Source: Solimicrobium sp.
Lineage (GTDB): Bacteria > Pseudomonadota > Gammaproteobacteria > Burkholderiales > Burkholderiaceae_D
NCBI GenBank assembly: GCA_021155915.1
Contig: JAJNBE010000019.1
Coordinates: forward strand, 1-43,338
Length of the DNA: 43,338 bases
Reading direction: 5' to 3'
Part shown: in pieces, positions 27,622 to 38,833 of the stretch
Numbering within the stretch: position 1 is the first letter of the stretch
How the letters are laid out: each line of letters starts with the position of its first letter
Made by a program: the position numbers and the translations under genes
The notes under the pieces: generated by a model
The model's input: only the letters and a program-made list of their open reading frames with translations
The model's database searches: none
Told to the model about the DNA's origin: nothing

Positions 27622-28725
27622 ATGCTATTGGTTAAAACTCACCGTGACGCCCTGTTGCGCCCCCTGCAAATCGTGAGTGGAATTGTCGAGCGTCGGCATA
27701 CTTTGCCGATTTTGGCTAATATTCTGATCCGTAAAGAGGGCGAGAATGTTTCTTTCCTTTCAACCGACATCGAAGTGCAAATTACTACTTACGCCGCGAT
27801 TGGTGTTGACAGTGAAGTTGTTGCAATAACGGTTGCTGCACGTAAGTTATTAGATATCCTGCGCGCGCTTCCAGAAGGTGAAGTTTCTTTGATACTTAAC
27901 AACAAACGCCTGACTGTACAGTCAGGTAAATCACGCTTCAATTTACAAACCTTGAATGCAGAAGAATTTCCCACTGTCGCCCTTGCCGATCAGTTTAATA
28001 CCTGTATTACCTTGCCGCAAAAAACGTTGAAGCATCTATTTAGCATGGTGCACTTCTCAATGGCGCAACAGGACATTCGTTATTATTTAAATGGATTGTC
28101 GTTAATAGTCGAGGGAAATGGTGTTATTGCCGTAACAACGGATGGGCACCGCTTAGCGTATTGTCAGGTTACCGCGGAGCAAGAATTTACGAAGAATGAG
28201 GTCATTATTCCCCGGAAGACAATTATTGAGTTACAGCGTTTATTAGAGGACACCGACGAGCCTGTACAAATCAATATCGCTAACAATCAAATCAAATTCA
28301 ATTTTGCTGACATTGAATTAGTTTCTAAGTTAGTCGAAGGCAAATTTCCTGATTTTAATCGTGTTATCCCTAGCGGTTATGTCCAGAGCTTTTCTATCGG
28401 ACGGGAGTCTTTGCTACGTTCGCTGCAACGTTCCGCTATTATGACTAGCGATAAATTTAAAGGTGTCCGTTGTGTTATTGCACCTGGCAGCTTGAAAATT
28501 AGCTCTACCAACTCTGAGCAAGAAGAAGCTATGGAAGAAATTGAGATTGACTACAGTGGGGACATTGTTGATATTGGTTTCAATGTCACTTACTTACTCG
28601 ATGTATTAAACAATCTCAAATGCGATCAAATTAATATTGCTTTGGGCGACTCAAATTCATCCGCATTAATAACGGTTCCGGATAATGATAGGTTCAAATA
28701 CGTCGTTATGCCGATGCGCATTTAA
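27622..28725 (+). CDS. dnaN: DNA polymerase III beta subunit (sliding clamp)
   Basis: 367 residues, the normal length for three tandem clamp domains. It starts MLLVKTHRDALLRPLQIVSG and ends KYVVMPMRI; the C-terminal MPMR(I/L) is characteristic of the clamp. An AAAGGA site precedes the ATG. It lies 93 bases after dnaA and 98 before gyrB; recF is absent between them, as is usual in Burkholderiales. Confidence 0.97.
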   Translation: MLLVKTHRDALLRPLQIVSGIVERRHTLPILANILIRKEGENVSFLSTDIEVQITTYAAIGVDSEVVAITVAARKLLDILRALPEGEVSLILNNKRLTVQSGKSRFNLQTLNAEEFPTVALADQFNTCITLPQKTLKHLFSMVHFSMAQQDIRYYLNGLSLIVEGNGVIAVTTDGHRLAYCQVTAEQEFTKNEVIIPRKTIIELQRLLEDTDEPVQINIANNQIKFNFADIELVSKLVEGKFPDFNRVIPSGYVQSFSIGRESLLRSLQRSAIMTSDKFKGVRCVIAPGSLKISSTNSEQEEAMEEIEIDYSGDIVDIGFNVTYLLDVLNNLKCDQINIALGDSNSSALITVPDNDRFKYVVMPMRI

Positions 28726-28790
28726 TTTTGCTGAATCTCATTGTTTGCCCCTATTATCAACTCATCTCAATTCATCTAAAAGTTTTGTAA

Positions 28791-31328
<2,538 letters not shown>

Positions 31329-31414
31329 GATAGTGCTCCTACACTTTTTTTAAAATACGGCTCCATGTCGAATTTAGTGGGTAACTAATAACTGTATTTT
31401 TTACCCGCCTTTTC

Positions 31415-31559
31415 AGAGACGTCTACACAACCGACTGCGCGAGCCAAACAGCGCGTTACGCTGTGCTCGAATTTCTCATGTACTCAAGTATACGATGGGT
31501 ATTACCCGCCGGGCGCCTTGACTTTGGCTCGGTCGCTACGGTTGTGTGCAGATGTCTCT
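31415..31559. mobile_element. MITE-like element family 2, copy B (~145 bp)
   Basis: Terminal inverted repeats of about 35 bases: AGAGACGTCTACACAACCG on the left and its near inverse at the right (GGTTGTGTGCAGATGTCTCT), continuing into GCGAGCCAAA / TTTGGCTCGG. It shares CTCATGTACTCAAG with copy A. It lies between convergent gyrB and ptsI, where the folded arms could also help stop transcription from both sides. Confidence 0.75.
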
Positions 31560-31586
31560 CCAAACTGCCAAAATCACCTAGGGAAA

Positions 31587-33329
31587 TCATAACAGTTGTA
31601 ACGCGCGGATCCCTTCTGCAATTGTCACGGAATCGTAACTGCGCAGGATTTTTTTGATGGTCATTGCGCAAGTCGACAAGTCAATATTCATCACTTCTTG
31701 TTTGACTTCCAAAAGCTGTGCCGGCGGCATTGAAAGTTCTCTAAATCCCATACCCAACAGTAACCGCGTTAATTTGATATCGCCTGCCATTCCCCCACAA
31801 ATTGCCACAGGAATGCCCGCCTTATTAGCCGTTTGTACGGTCATGGCTAAAAGTTGCAGAATGGCTGGGTGGACATCATCGTACAAATGCGCAACGGCAT
31901 AATCAGTTCGGTCGATTGCCAAAGTGTATTGAATTAAATCATTAGTACCGATTGAAAGGAAATCCATTTTTTGGACAAACATCGGCAGACACAGCGCAGC
32001 GGCGGGTACTTCAATCATTGCGCCGACTTTTATGTGGTTATCAAAGGCAATGTCGTGCAGTCTGAGCTGACGTTTGGCCTGCTCCAACATAGCGAGCGTC
32101 TGATCAATTTCAAACGAATGCGACAGCATGGGAATGAGTATGTTGACCTTACCAAAGGCAGAAGCGCGCAAGATGGCACGTAACTGGGTCAAGAATAATT
32201 GTGGTTCAGTTAAGCAATAACGAATTGCCCGTAAACCTAATGCCGGATTTAAAGTGCTGGTGTCAATATCGTCTACGGGTTTATCCGCGCCCACATCAAG
32301 CGTGCGAATGGTGACCGGTCGTCCTTTCATAGCCTGAACGGTTTTTTTATACGCGATAAATTGTTCTTCTTCCGAGGGCAGGGAGCCATTGCGCCCCATA
32401 AATAAAAATTCAGACCGAAACAACCCAACCCCACAAGCACCGACTTCACCGGCCGCCGTAGCGTGTTCAGGTAATTCAATATTGGCCAATAAAGTAATCG
32501 CTGTACCGTCTTTGGTAATAGCTAACGTTTTTTTTAATTTAGCAAGTTTTTTATAAATGCGGTGAAGTACCGTTTGTTTTTCACGATACTCCTCCAAAAT
32601 GATCTGCTGCGGAGCAACAATGACCACGCCGGCTTCACTATCGATAACCAACCAGTCGTCTTGCTTAATCAGGTGACTGGCGTTACCGGTTCCGACTACC
32701 GCAGGAATACCTAGACTGCGCGAGACAATGGCGGTATGGGAGCTGCGGCCGCCTTCGTCAGTGATAAAACCGACAAAAGCCGAATTCTGGAATTGCATCA
32801 TGTCAGCGGGCGAAATATCGTGCGCCACAACAATCATGTGGGTGTTTAATTCATCAACGCCAGTACTTTGCGGTAACGACGTTGCCGTTCCAATAAGCAG
32901 TTTTAAAATGCGATCAGCGACCTGTTCGATATCGGCTTTACGTTCACGTAAATAGTCGTCTTCGATTTCTTCAAATTGCACCAACAGCACATCAATCTGG
33001 GTGACCAAAGCCCATTCAGCGTTGTAGTGACGCGAGCGAATAATTTCCAGGGGCGCATGCGCCAACATGGGGTCTGTTAAGAATAACGAATGCACATCTA
33101 AAAAGGCGGCTAACTCAGGGGGTGCATCGGCAGGTAATTCAGATCGAATTTTTTGTAATTCTCTCTCAGCATCAAGTAAAGCGTTTTGCAGTCGTTGCAC
33201 TTCCGCTTCGACTTTTTCTTGCGCTACTAAATAATGCTGCACTTCGAGGGCGGCAGGGTGTAATAAGTGCGCCCGACCTATTGCAATGCCACGTGAAACG
33301 GGTATTCCTTGTAGAGTGAATGAAGCCAT
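31587..33329 (-). CDS. ptsI: Phosphoenolpyruvate-protein phosphotransferase (PTS enzyme I)
   Basis: 580 residues from the ATG at 33329 (MASFTLQGIPVSRGIAIGRA); a longer frame reaching 33410 overlaps HPr and is rejected. It takes phosphate from PEP onto His198 (GGRSSHTAIVSRSLGIP) and passes it to HPr. The PEP-binding signature FLSIGTNDLIQYTLAIDR is present. The catalytic-cysteine block reads CGGMAGD, where the family has CGEMAGD or a close variant; this Glu-to-Gly change is noted under findings. It ends the gshA-gshB-IIA-HPr-ptsI run, ten bases after HPr. No sugar-specific EIIB/C is nearby. Confidence 0.95.
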   Translation of the reverse strand: MASFTLQGIPVSRGIAIGRAHLLHPAALEVQHYLVAQEKVEAEVQRLQNALLDAERELQKIRSELPADAPPELAAFLDVHSLFLTDPMLAHAPLEIIRSRHYNAEWALVTQIDVLLVQFEEIEDDYLRERKADIEQVADRILKLLIGTATSLPQSTGVDELNTHMIVVAHDISPADMMQFQNSAFVGFITDEGGRSSHTAIVSRSLGIPAVVGTGNASHLIKQDDWLVIDSEAGVVIVAPQQIILEEYREKQTVLHRIYKKLAKLKKTLAITKDGTAITLLANIELPEHATAAGEVGACGVGLFRSEFLFMGRNGSLPSEEEQFIAYKKTVQAMKGRPVTIRTLDVGADKPVDDIDTSTLNPALGLRAIRYCLTEPQLFLTQLRAILRASAFGKVNILIPMLSHSFEIDQTLAMLEQAKRQLRLHDIAFDNHIKVGAMIEVPAAALCLPMFVQKMDFLSIGTNDLIQYTLAIDRTDYAVAHLYDDVHPAILQLLAMTVQTANKAGIPVAICGGMAGDIKLTRLLLGMGFRELSMPPAQLLEVKQEVMNIDLSTCAMTIKKILRSYDSVTIAEGIRALQLL

Positions 33330-33339
33330 GTTTTCCCGA

Positions 33340-33609
33340 TTACTCGCCCTCGCCAAATTTTTCCGCCACCAGTGCCGCAATTGCCGCACTGCACTCCTGC
33401 TCATCTTCACCCGTTATTTCGACCGCTATTCGGCTGCCTTTGCCTGCCGCCAACATCATGACACCCATAATGGATTTCCCATTAACGCGTTTACTGTTGC
33501 GTATCACCCAAACCTCAGAGTTATATCTCGATGCCAGCTGGGTAAACTTTGCCGACGCTCTTGCATGGAGGCCCAGTTTGTTGACAATTTCCAATTCGAT
33601 CCGGATCAT
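33340..33609 (-). CDS. ptsH: Phosphocarrier protein HPr
   Basis: 89 residues. The phospho-acceptor His15 is in NKLGLHARASAKF, and Ser46 is in NGKSIMGVMML. It carries phosphate from enzyme I to the IIA protein encoded 15 bases upstream. The presence of Ser46 would fit regulation by an HPr kinase, but no hprK is in the window. Confidence 0.96.
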   Translation of the reverse strand: MIRIELEIVNKLGLHARASAKFTQLASRYNSEVWVIRNSKRVNGKSIMGVMMLAAGKGSRIAVEITGEDEQECSAAIAALVAEKFGEGE

Positions 33610-33624
33610 ATTTTTTTTCCTACA

Positions 33625-34050
33625 CTAGGTATTTGGCGAATCGCTGGACAGGTTATCTGATGAATTAGGTGGTAGTTTGATTGCACCTTCTTGGGCTCCT
33701 AATTGTGCCATTTTTACCATTACATCTAGACCCACAGTGCGATAAGTTAGCGCACGCAGCAACATGGGAAGGCTCAAACCGGCTAAAACGGCTACCTGAC
33801 CGGATACATCCAGTTGTTGACCCGCATTGGCAGGAGTTGCACCCAAAATATCGGTTAACACTAAGACCCCCTGGCCCGTGTTTAAGCGGCTGATAGCTTG
33901 CTGAGCCAGTAAAGTGATCTCATCGGCATGTTGAGTTGGCATGACGTCAATTGCCTCAAGACATTCCAACTCATGTCCGAATACATGACGAACCACGGTT
34001 AAGAATGCGCTACCCAGTGGAATATGGCAAACGATGAGGATTCCGATCAT
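33625..34050 (-). CDS. PTS mannose-type IIA protein
   Basis: 141 residues. The start MIGILIVCHIPLGSAF has the phospho-His at position 9 of the EIIA-Man fold, and GVLVLTDILGATPANAG is the second conserved block. In Burkholderia and Ralstonia the same five-gene order is found with no transport IIB/IIC, so a regulatory, sugar-independent PTS is likely. It overlaps the gshB stop by four bases. Confidence 0.9.
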   Translation of the reverse strand: MIGILIVCHIPLGSAFLTVVRHVFGHELECLEAIDVMPTQHADEITLLAQQAISRLNTGQGVLVLTDILGATPANAGQQLDVSGQVAVLAGLSLPMLLRALTYRTVGLDVMVKMAQLGAQEGAIKLPPNSSDNLSSDSPNT

Positions 34051-34979
34051 GCTTTCTCCAACGCGTCAATAAACATCGCAGCAACATTAAAGCCAGTTTG
34101 CTGCGTAATTTCTTGAAAGCAAGTCGGGCTCGTGACATTTACTTCCGTTAAGAAATCACCGATGACATCGCAGCCGACTAATAATAATCCGCGGTGTGCC
34201 AGTATGGGCGCCAACGTCTCGGCAATTTTTAGGTCATGAGCACTAAGTGGCTGAGCTTTACCGACCCCACCCGCAGCTAAATTACCGCGTACCTCATTAC
34301 CTTGTGGAATTCTGGCTAAGGCATAAGGTACCGTTTTTCCCCCAATCAAAAGCAAGCGTTTGTCCCCCTCCTTGACTTCAGGAATAAAACGTTGTGCCAT
34401 GATAGTGCGTGTACCATTGGCCGTCAGAGTCTCAATAATTGACCCGAGGTTCATTCCATCTGTGCCCACCTTAAATACGCCGGCGCCCCCCATGCCGTCG
34501 AGTGGTTTCAATATAATGGTTCGATGTTCATTATGAAAATGTCGCAAGCGAACTTCATCGCGGGTGATGAGGGTGGGCGTAATAAATTGTGAAAACTCGG
34601 TGATGCTGAACTTTTCATTATGGTTTCTAATCGCCGCTGGTTTGTTAAACACGCGTGCACCGGAATGTTCTGCTAACTCAAGCAAGTAGGTGGCGTACAC
34701 ATATTCCATATCAAATGGGGGGTCTTTACGCTGCAACACCACATCAAATTTATGTAAAGGACACTCTTTGGATTGCTCTGCCTCAAACCAATTAGTATTG
34801 CCGGTTAACTTTATACGCCGCGCTAGCGCCACAACCTGCCCGCCCACATAGGCCAGGTCATTTGGCATAAACGCATATAACTCATGATTACGTTGCGATG
34901 CTTCGCGCATCATCGCAAAGGTGCTATCTTTGCGGATATTAAAGTTCTCTAGCGGGTCGGTCAGAAAAGCAATTTTCAT
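34047..34979 (-). CDS. gshB: Glutathione synthetase
   Basis: 310 residues, ATP-grasp enzyme joining gamma-glutamylcysteine and glycine. It begins MKIAFLTDPLENFNIRKDST, with the N-terminal domain typical of GshB. Later blocks are ILKPLDGMGGAGVF (ATP-binding loop), RFIPEVKEGDKRLLLIGG and the C-terminal DVIGDFLTEVNVTSPTCFQE. Twenty bases separate it from gshA upstream. Confidence 0.96.
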   Translation of the reverse strand: MKIAFLTDPLENFNIRKDSTFAMMREASQRNHELYAFMPNDLAYVGGQVVALARRIKLTGNTNWFEAEQSKECPLHKFDVVLQRKDPPFDMEYVYATYLLELAEHSGARVFNKPAAIRNHNEKFSITEFSQFITPTLITRDEVRLRHFHNEHRTIILKPLDGMGGAGVFKVGTDGMNLGSIIETLTANGTRTIMAQRFIPEVKEGDKRLLLIGGKTVPYALARIPQGNEVRGNLAAGGVGKAQPLSAHDLKIAETLAPILAHRGLLLVGCDVIGDFLTEVNVTSPTCFQEITQQTGFNVAAMFIDALEKA

Positions 34980-34999
34980 ATTATGATTCAGTTAGCAAA

Positions 35000-36298
35000 T
35001 CAATAGACCTCAGGATTGGGATCAGTTTTCTCTAATTCCAACGATGCCGCCAATAACGCTAACCGTGCAACCACGCCATACATGTAAAAGCGATTTGGTG
35101 ATGCATTGCCAGGCTTGGCCTGTGTATCTGGCGAAGCATGCTGGAGTGCAAAAGCCAATGGCACAAAGTGCGCTCCGGGCGCATTTAAGTTCTCATCTAT
35201 GCCCCGGCCTGAATGTACTCGATAAAAACCGCCAACTACATAGCGATCGATCATGTATACCACGGGCTCTGCCACCGCAGCATTAATTTGTTCCACCGTA
35301 TGCACGCCCTCTTGGATGATTACATCATTGACTTCCAGGCCTTCTTTTATCACCGACATTTTATTGCGTTGTTTTCGATTTAAATCTTTGACATCGTTGG
35401 CATCATGAACCGTCATAATTCCCATTCCGTAAGTGCCGGCATCGGCCTTAACGATGACAAAAGGTTTATCTTTGATTTCGTATTCTTTATATTTTTTACG
35501 AATTCTAGTTAATACCGAGTCTACCTGCGCAGCTAACGCATCTACTCCCACGCCTTCGTGAAAATTAATTTGGGAAGCTTTGCCAAAATACGGATTTAAC
35601 ATCCACGGATCTACGTCAATAACCTTGGAAAATCGTTTAATGACATCGTCGTATGCGGCAAAATGATTGGTTTTACGGCGCACTGCCCATCCAGCATGCA
35701 ACGGTGGCAATAACGTTTGTTCATTTAGATTTTCTAAAATAGCAGGAATACCTGCGGATAAATCATTATTCAATAAGATGGTGCATGGATCAAAACCTGC
35801 TAATCCTAACCGCCGCCCATTTGCTGAACGTTCTAATGGTTCCAACGTGAGCACTGAGCCGTCTGGTAATTCGACATTGGTGGCAGTTTTAATGTCTTCA
35901 GACAACGCGCCTAAACGGACGTTTAATCCGCTTTGTCGGAAGATTTGAATCAAACGCGCTACATTTTGTAGATAAAAAGTATTACGCGTGTGCCGTTCGG
36001 GAATGAGCAACAGATTTTTGGCATCCGGACAATATTTTTCAATTGCGGCCATCGCGGCTTGTACTGCTAACGGCATCGTATCTGCCGCTAAATTGTTAAA
36101 CCCACCAGGATACAAATTGGTATCAACTGGGGCGAGCTTAAAGCCCGCATTGCGTATATCTACTGAGCAATAAAAGGGCGGGGTATGTTCTTGCCACTCG
36201 AGACGCAGCCAGCGTTCAATCGCGGGCGTTGCATCTAACATTTTCTTTTCTAAATCTAATAGTGGACCATTTAATGCAGTAAGGAGATGCGGAACCAT
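35000..36298 (-). CDS. gshA: Glutamate-cysteine ligase, T. ferrooxidans type
   Basis: 432 residues, matching the Acidithiobacillus/betaproteobacterial GshA family, which is unrelated in size to the E. coli enzyme. Features are SVDIRNAGFKLAPVDTNLYP near the N-terminus, VIVKADAGTYGMGIMTVHDA in the ATP-grasp-like core, and IDRYVVGGFYRVHSGRGIDE. It catalyses the first step of glutathione synthesis and is the first gene of the operon. A family-1 element lies in its upstream region. Confidence 0.94.
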   Translation of the reverse strand: MVPHLLTALNGPLLDLEKKMLDATPAIERWLRLEWQEHTPPFYCSVDIRNAGFKLAPVDTNLYPGGFNNLAADTMPLAVQAAMAAIEKYCPDAKNLLLIPERHTRNTFYLQNVARLIQIFRQSGLNVRLGALSEDIKTATNVELPDGSVLTLEPLERSANGRRLGLAGFDPCTILLNNDLSAGIPAILENLNEQTLLPPLHAGWAVRRKTNHFAAYDDVIKRFSKVIDVDPWMLNPYFGKASQINFHEGVGVDALAAQVDSVLTRIRKKYKEYEIKDKPFVIVKADAGTYGMGIMTVHDANDVKDLNRKQRNKMSVIKEGLEVNDVIIQEGVHTVEQINAAVAEPVVYMIDRYVVGGFYRVHSGRGIDENLNAPGAHFVPLAFALQHASPDTQAKPGNASPNRFYMYGVVARLALLAASLELEKTDPNPEVY

Positions 36299-36766
36299 AG
36301 GAAACCTTAAGCGGATTGGCGAAACACTGGGAATGGGGTCGGAATGTCAATGAATGGATAACTAACTCGCAATTTTAGCTGGATTTAGTTTTCTACGTTG
36401 CGTAATTGTGAATAGAAGTGAATAAATTTGATGGAAAAATTTAATTCCCAAGTTACATAATCCTAGATTCCTCTGTTGACCGCTGCTTAGCTTCGATAAC
36501 AGAATAGTTTCGTTGGGGATTTCGCTCTTTAACCCGTCCACCGTTTAGGTGAGAGCGCTACAGGCTCGCCATAGGCTCAATTGTACGTTTTTTCGACTCC
36601 CTGGCCGCGTCGTCGCGCCTTACCAGGAAGCCGAAAAAACGCACACTTGAGCCTGTCCAACAGAGGAATCTAGGATGACAACTGTCTCAGTAGTGCTCAG
36701 TTGGTCAGCGCAAATTCCTATTTCTTATTTATGAGCCTGAAGGTTTCTGTTAATTGCTGAGGCCTA
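36299..36766. other. gshA upstream region with an inserted inverted-repeat element
   Basis: 468 bases between the yraN stop and the gshA start, both on the minus strand. Nearly half is the family-1 element at 36460-36676, which therefore sits where the gshA operon promoter would be expected, or just upstream of it. No other gene or clear promoter was seen. Confidence 0.5.
36460..36676. mobile_element. MITE-like element family 1, copy 2 (~217 bp)
   Basis: It has perfect 19-base terminal inverted repeats, ATCCTAGATTCCTCTGTTG. The internal inverted repeat GGCTCAATTGTACGTTTTTT versus AAAAAACGCACACTTGAGCC is also present. It matches the copy at 22738-22975 over nearly its full length. It is non-coding. 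Confidence 0.88.
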
Positions 36767-37129
36767 CTACTCGTTCATCACATTTCTAAGCCACTTTATT
36801 CCACCCGTATCAATGGCAATGACGTCAAAACGACAGGGTGGCAGTTGTTTGTAGCGCTTCAAATAGGATTGCGCCGCTAACGTTAAACGGCGTTGCTTGG
36901 CAAGAGTTACTGAGGCGGCTGCGCCACCAAACTGACTTTTTTCTCTACTCCGCACTTCGATAAAAACCAGCGTTGCCTGGTCTTGCATGATTAAATCGAT
37001 TTCACCAAAAGTGCGGCGAAAATTACGTTCAACCAATATGAGGCCGTTATTATTCAAATACTGCAACGCCAGTTCCTCTCCTTCTTGACCTAGTACCTGG
37101 CGGTTGCGACGCTTAATCAACCATTGCAT
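36767..37129 (-). CDS. yraN: UPF0102 family protein YraN
   Basis: 120 residues, normal family length. The restriction-endonuclease-like core is visible: GEELALQYLNNNGLILVERN, GEIDLIMQDQATLVFIEVRS (the D...E-x-R catalytic-type arrangement) and CRFDVIAI. Its function is uncertain; a nuclease-like fold is known for the family. It stands just downstream of putP. Confidence 0.92.
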   Translation of the reverse strand: MQWLIKRRNRQVLGQEGEELALQYLNNNGLILVERNFRRTFGEIDLIMQDQATLVFIEVRSREKSQFGGAAASVTLAKQRRLTLAAQSYLKRYKQLPPCRFDVIAIDTGGIKWLRNVMNE

Positions 37130-37159
37130 AGAACCCTGCCTACAGTGACGGAGTCTGGT

Positions 37160-38644
37160 TTAGTCTGCTTTATAGTGCGCATCCGCTTCCTGAAAACGTT
37201 GCAGAATTTTTTGGTCCGGCGTTTTTCCCGCTAAACTGACCACCACGATGGTTAAGCTCGCCAGAATAAATCCAGGGATAATTTCGTAAAGAGTAAACCA
37301 ATTATAGTGCTCCCACAGAATCACCGTAATAGCACCTACTAACATGCCGGCTAGGGCACCATTGCGTGTCATGCGTGACCACATTAGTGAAATCAATACC
37401 ACCGGTCCGAAAGATGCACCAAACCCCGCCCAGGCGTAACTGACCAGACTTAGAACACGATTGTGCGGATCCATTGCTAGGAAAATAGCAATAATGGCAA
37501 CTAGCATCACCATGCCGCGGCCCACCCATACCAATTCTGTCGTGCTGGCATTTTTACGAAAGAAAGGTTTGTAAAGATCTTCGGTAAGCGCGCTAGCGCA
37601 GACGAGCAACTGGCAACTCAAGGTGCTCATTACCGCTGCTAAAATGGCAGACATTAATATCCCCGCGACCCACGGATTGAATAACTGCATTGCAAGTTCG
37701 ATAAAGATACGCTCGTTATTTTCCATAACGCCCGCACCGAGCTCAGGGTGCATACGAAAAAAAGCAATCCCAAAAAAGCCGACTGCGATGGTACCGCCTA
37801 GACATAAAATCATCCATGCCATGCTAATACGACGTGCCCCAGGAATAGTACGATGCGACTTGGCAGCCATAAACCGGGCAAGAATATGAGGCTGCCCAAA
37901 ATAACCTAAACCCCATCCTAGGAAAGAGATAACCGCAATAAAATTTAGTCCCTGAAACAGATCGATATCGCTTGGGTTGTGTTCTGCGATAAGTGCTAAG
38001 GAATTTTCCACCCCACCTACTGCAAAAATGGTAATCACGGGAGTAAGAAGCAGGGCAAATATCATTAAACTGGCTTGCACCGTGTCCGTCCAGCTTACTG
38101 CAAGGAATCCACCGATAAAGGTATAGAGTATAGTAGCGCCAGCCCCGAGCCAGATGGCGTGTTGGTAGCTTAAGTTAAACGTGCTTTCAAAAAGTCTCGC
38201 CCCCGCCACCACGCCGGATGCGCAATAAACAGTGAAAAAAATTAGGATCACCACAGCAGAGAATATACGTAACAGTCGACTTTTGTCTTCAAAACGATTG
38301 GTGAAGTAATCGGGCAACGTTAAAGAGTTGTGGTTAGCTTCGGTATGCACGCGCAAACGGCCAGCTACCAACTTCCAGTTTAAATAAGCGCCGGTGATAA
38401 GCCCTATCGCGATCCAACTTTCCGAAATGCCGGATAAGAAAATCGCGCCAGGCAAACCCATCAGTAACCAACCGCTCATGTCGGATGCGCCGGCAGATAA
38501 TGCGGTAACCAGGCTACCTAAGCTACGCCCACCTAAAATATAGTCATCAAAATTGTTGGTCGCACGATAGGCCACAAACCCGATGATAATCATTCCAAGT
38601 ATGTAAACCGTAAACGTCACCAACAGGGGAATACCGTGGTCCAT
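37160..38644 (-). CDS. putP: Sodium/proline symporter
   Basis: 494 residues, sodium:solute symporter family, with about 12-13 hydrophobic segments. Diagnostic blocks are GRSLGSLVTALSAGASDMSG, WLLMGLPGAIFLSGISESWI and GWGLGYFGQPHILARFMAAK. It imports proline with sodium at the inner membrane. In a host-associated bacterium this would supply carbon, nitrogen or an osmoprotectant. It ends 30 bases before yraN. Confidence 0.92.
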   Translation of the reverse strand: MDHGIPLLVTFTVYILGMIIIGFVAYRATNNFDDYILGGRSLGSLVTALSAGASDMSGWLLMGLPGAIFLSGISESWIAIGLITGAYLNWKLVAGRLRVHTEANHNSLTLPDYFTNRFEDKSRLLRIFSAVVILIFFTVYCASGVVAGARLFESTFNLSYQHAIWLGAGATILYTFIGGFLAVSWTDTVQASLMIFALLLTPVITIFAVGGVENSLALIAEHNPSDIDLFQGLNFIAVISFLGWGLGYFGQPHILARFMAAKSHRTIPGARRISMAWMILCLGGTIAVGFFGIAFFRMHPELGAGVMENNERIFIELAMQLFNPWVAGILMSAILAAVMSTLSCQLLVCASALTEDLYKPFFRKNASTTELVWVGRGMVMLVAIIAIFLAMDPHNRVLSLVSYAWAGFGASFGPVVLISLMWSRMTRNGALAGMLVGAITVILWEHYNWFTLYEIIPGFILASLTIVVVSLAGKTPDQKILQRFQEADAHYKAD

Positions 38645-38774
38645 GATTGTTTCCGTGTATCAAAAAAGGGGCTATTTTACAGGACGCTTTATATGATCAT
38701 GTTAATTGTGTTTAAGTATTTCCGATCTTGTATTTATAACTCGTTCTACGATTTATGTTAATTGCTTTCCCCAA

Positions 38775-38800
38775 TCCCCTCCCAGGAAACGGAGAGGGGA
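38775..38800 (-). terminator. Hairpin after the haemagglutinin gene
   Basis: A seven-pair stem (TCCCCTC / GAGGGGA) with a 12-base loop lies 34 bases past the stop at 38834. There is no T run behind it, so factor-independent termination is doubtful. Confidence 0.4.
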
Positions 38801-38833
38801 ATAGGCCGCTCGATAAGATGATGCCATTTAATG

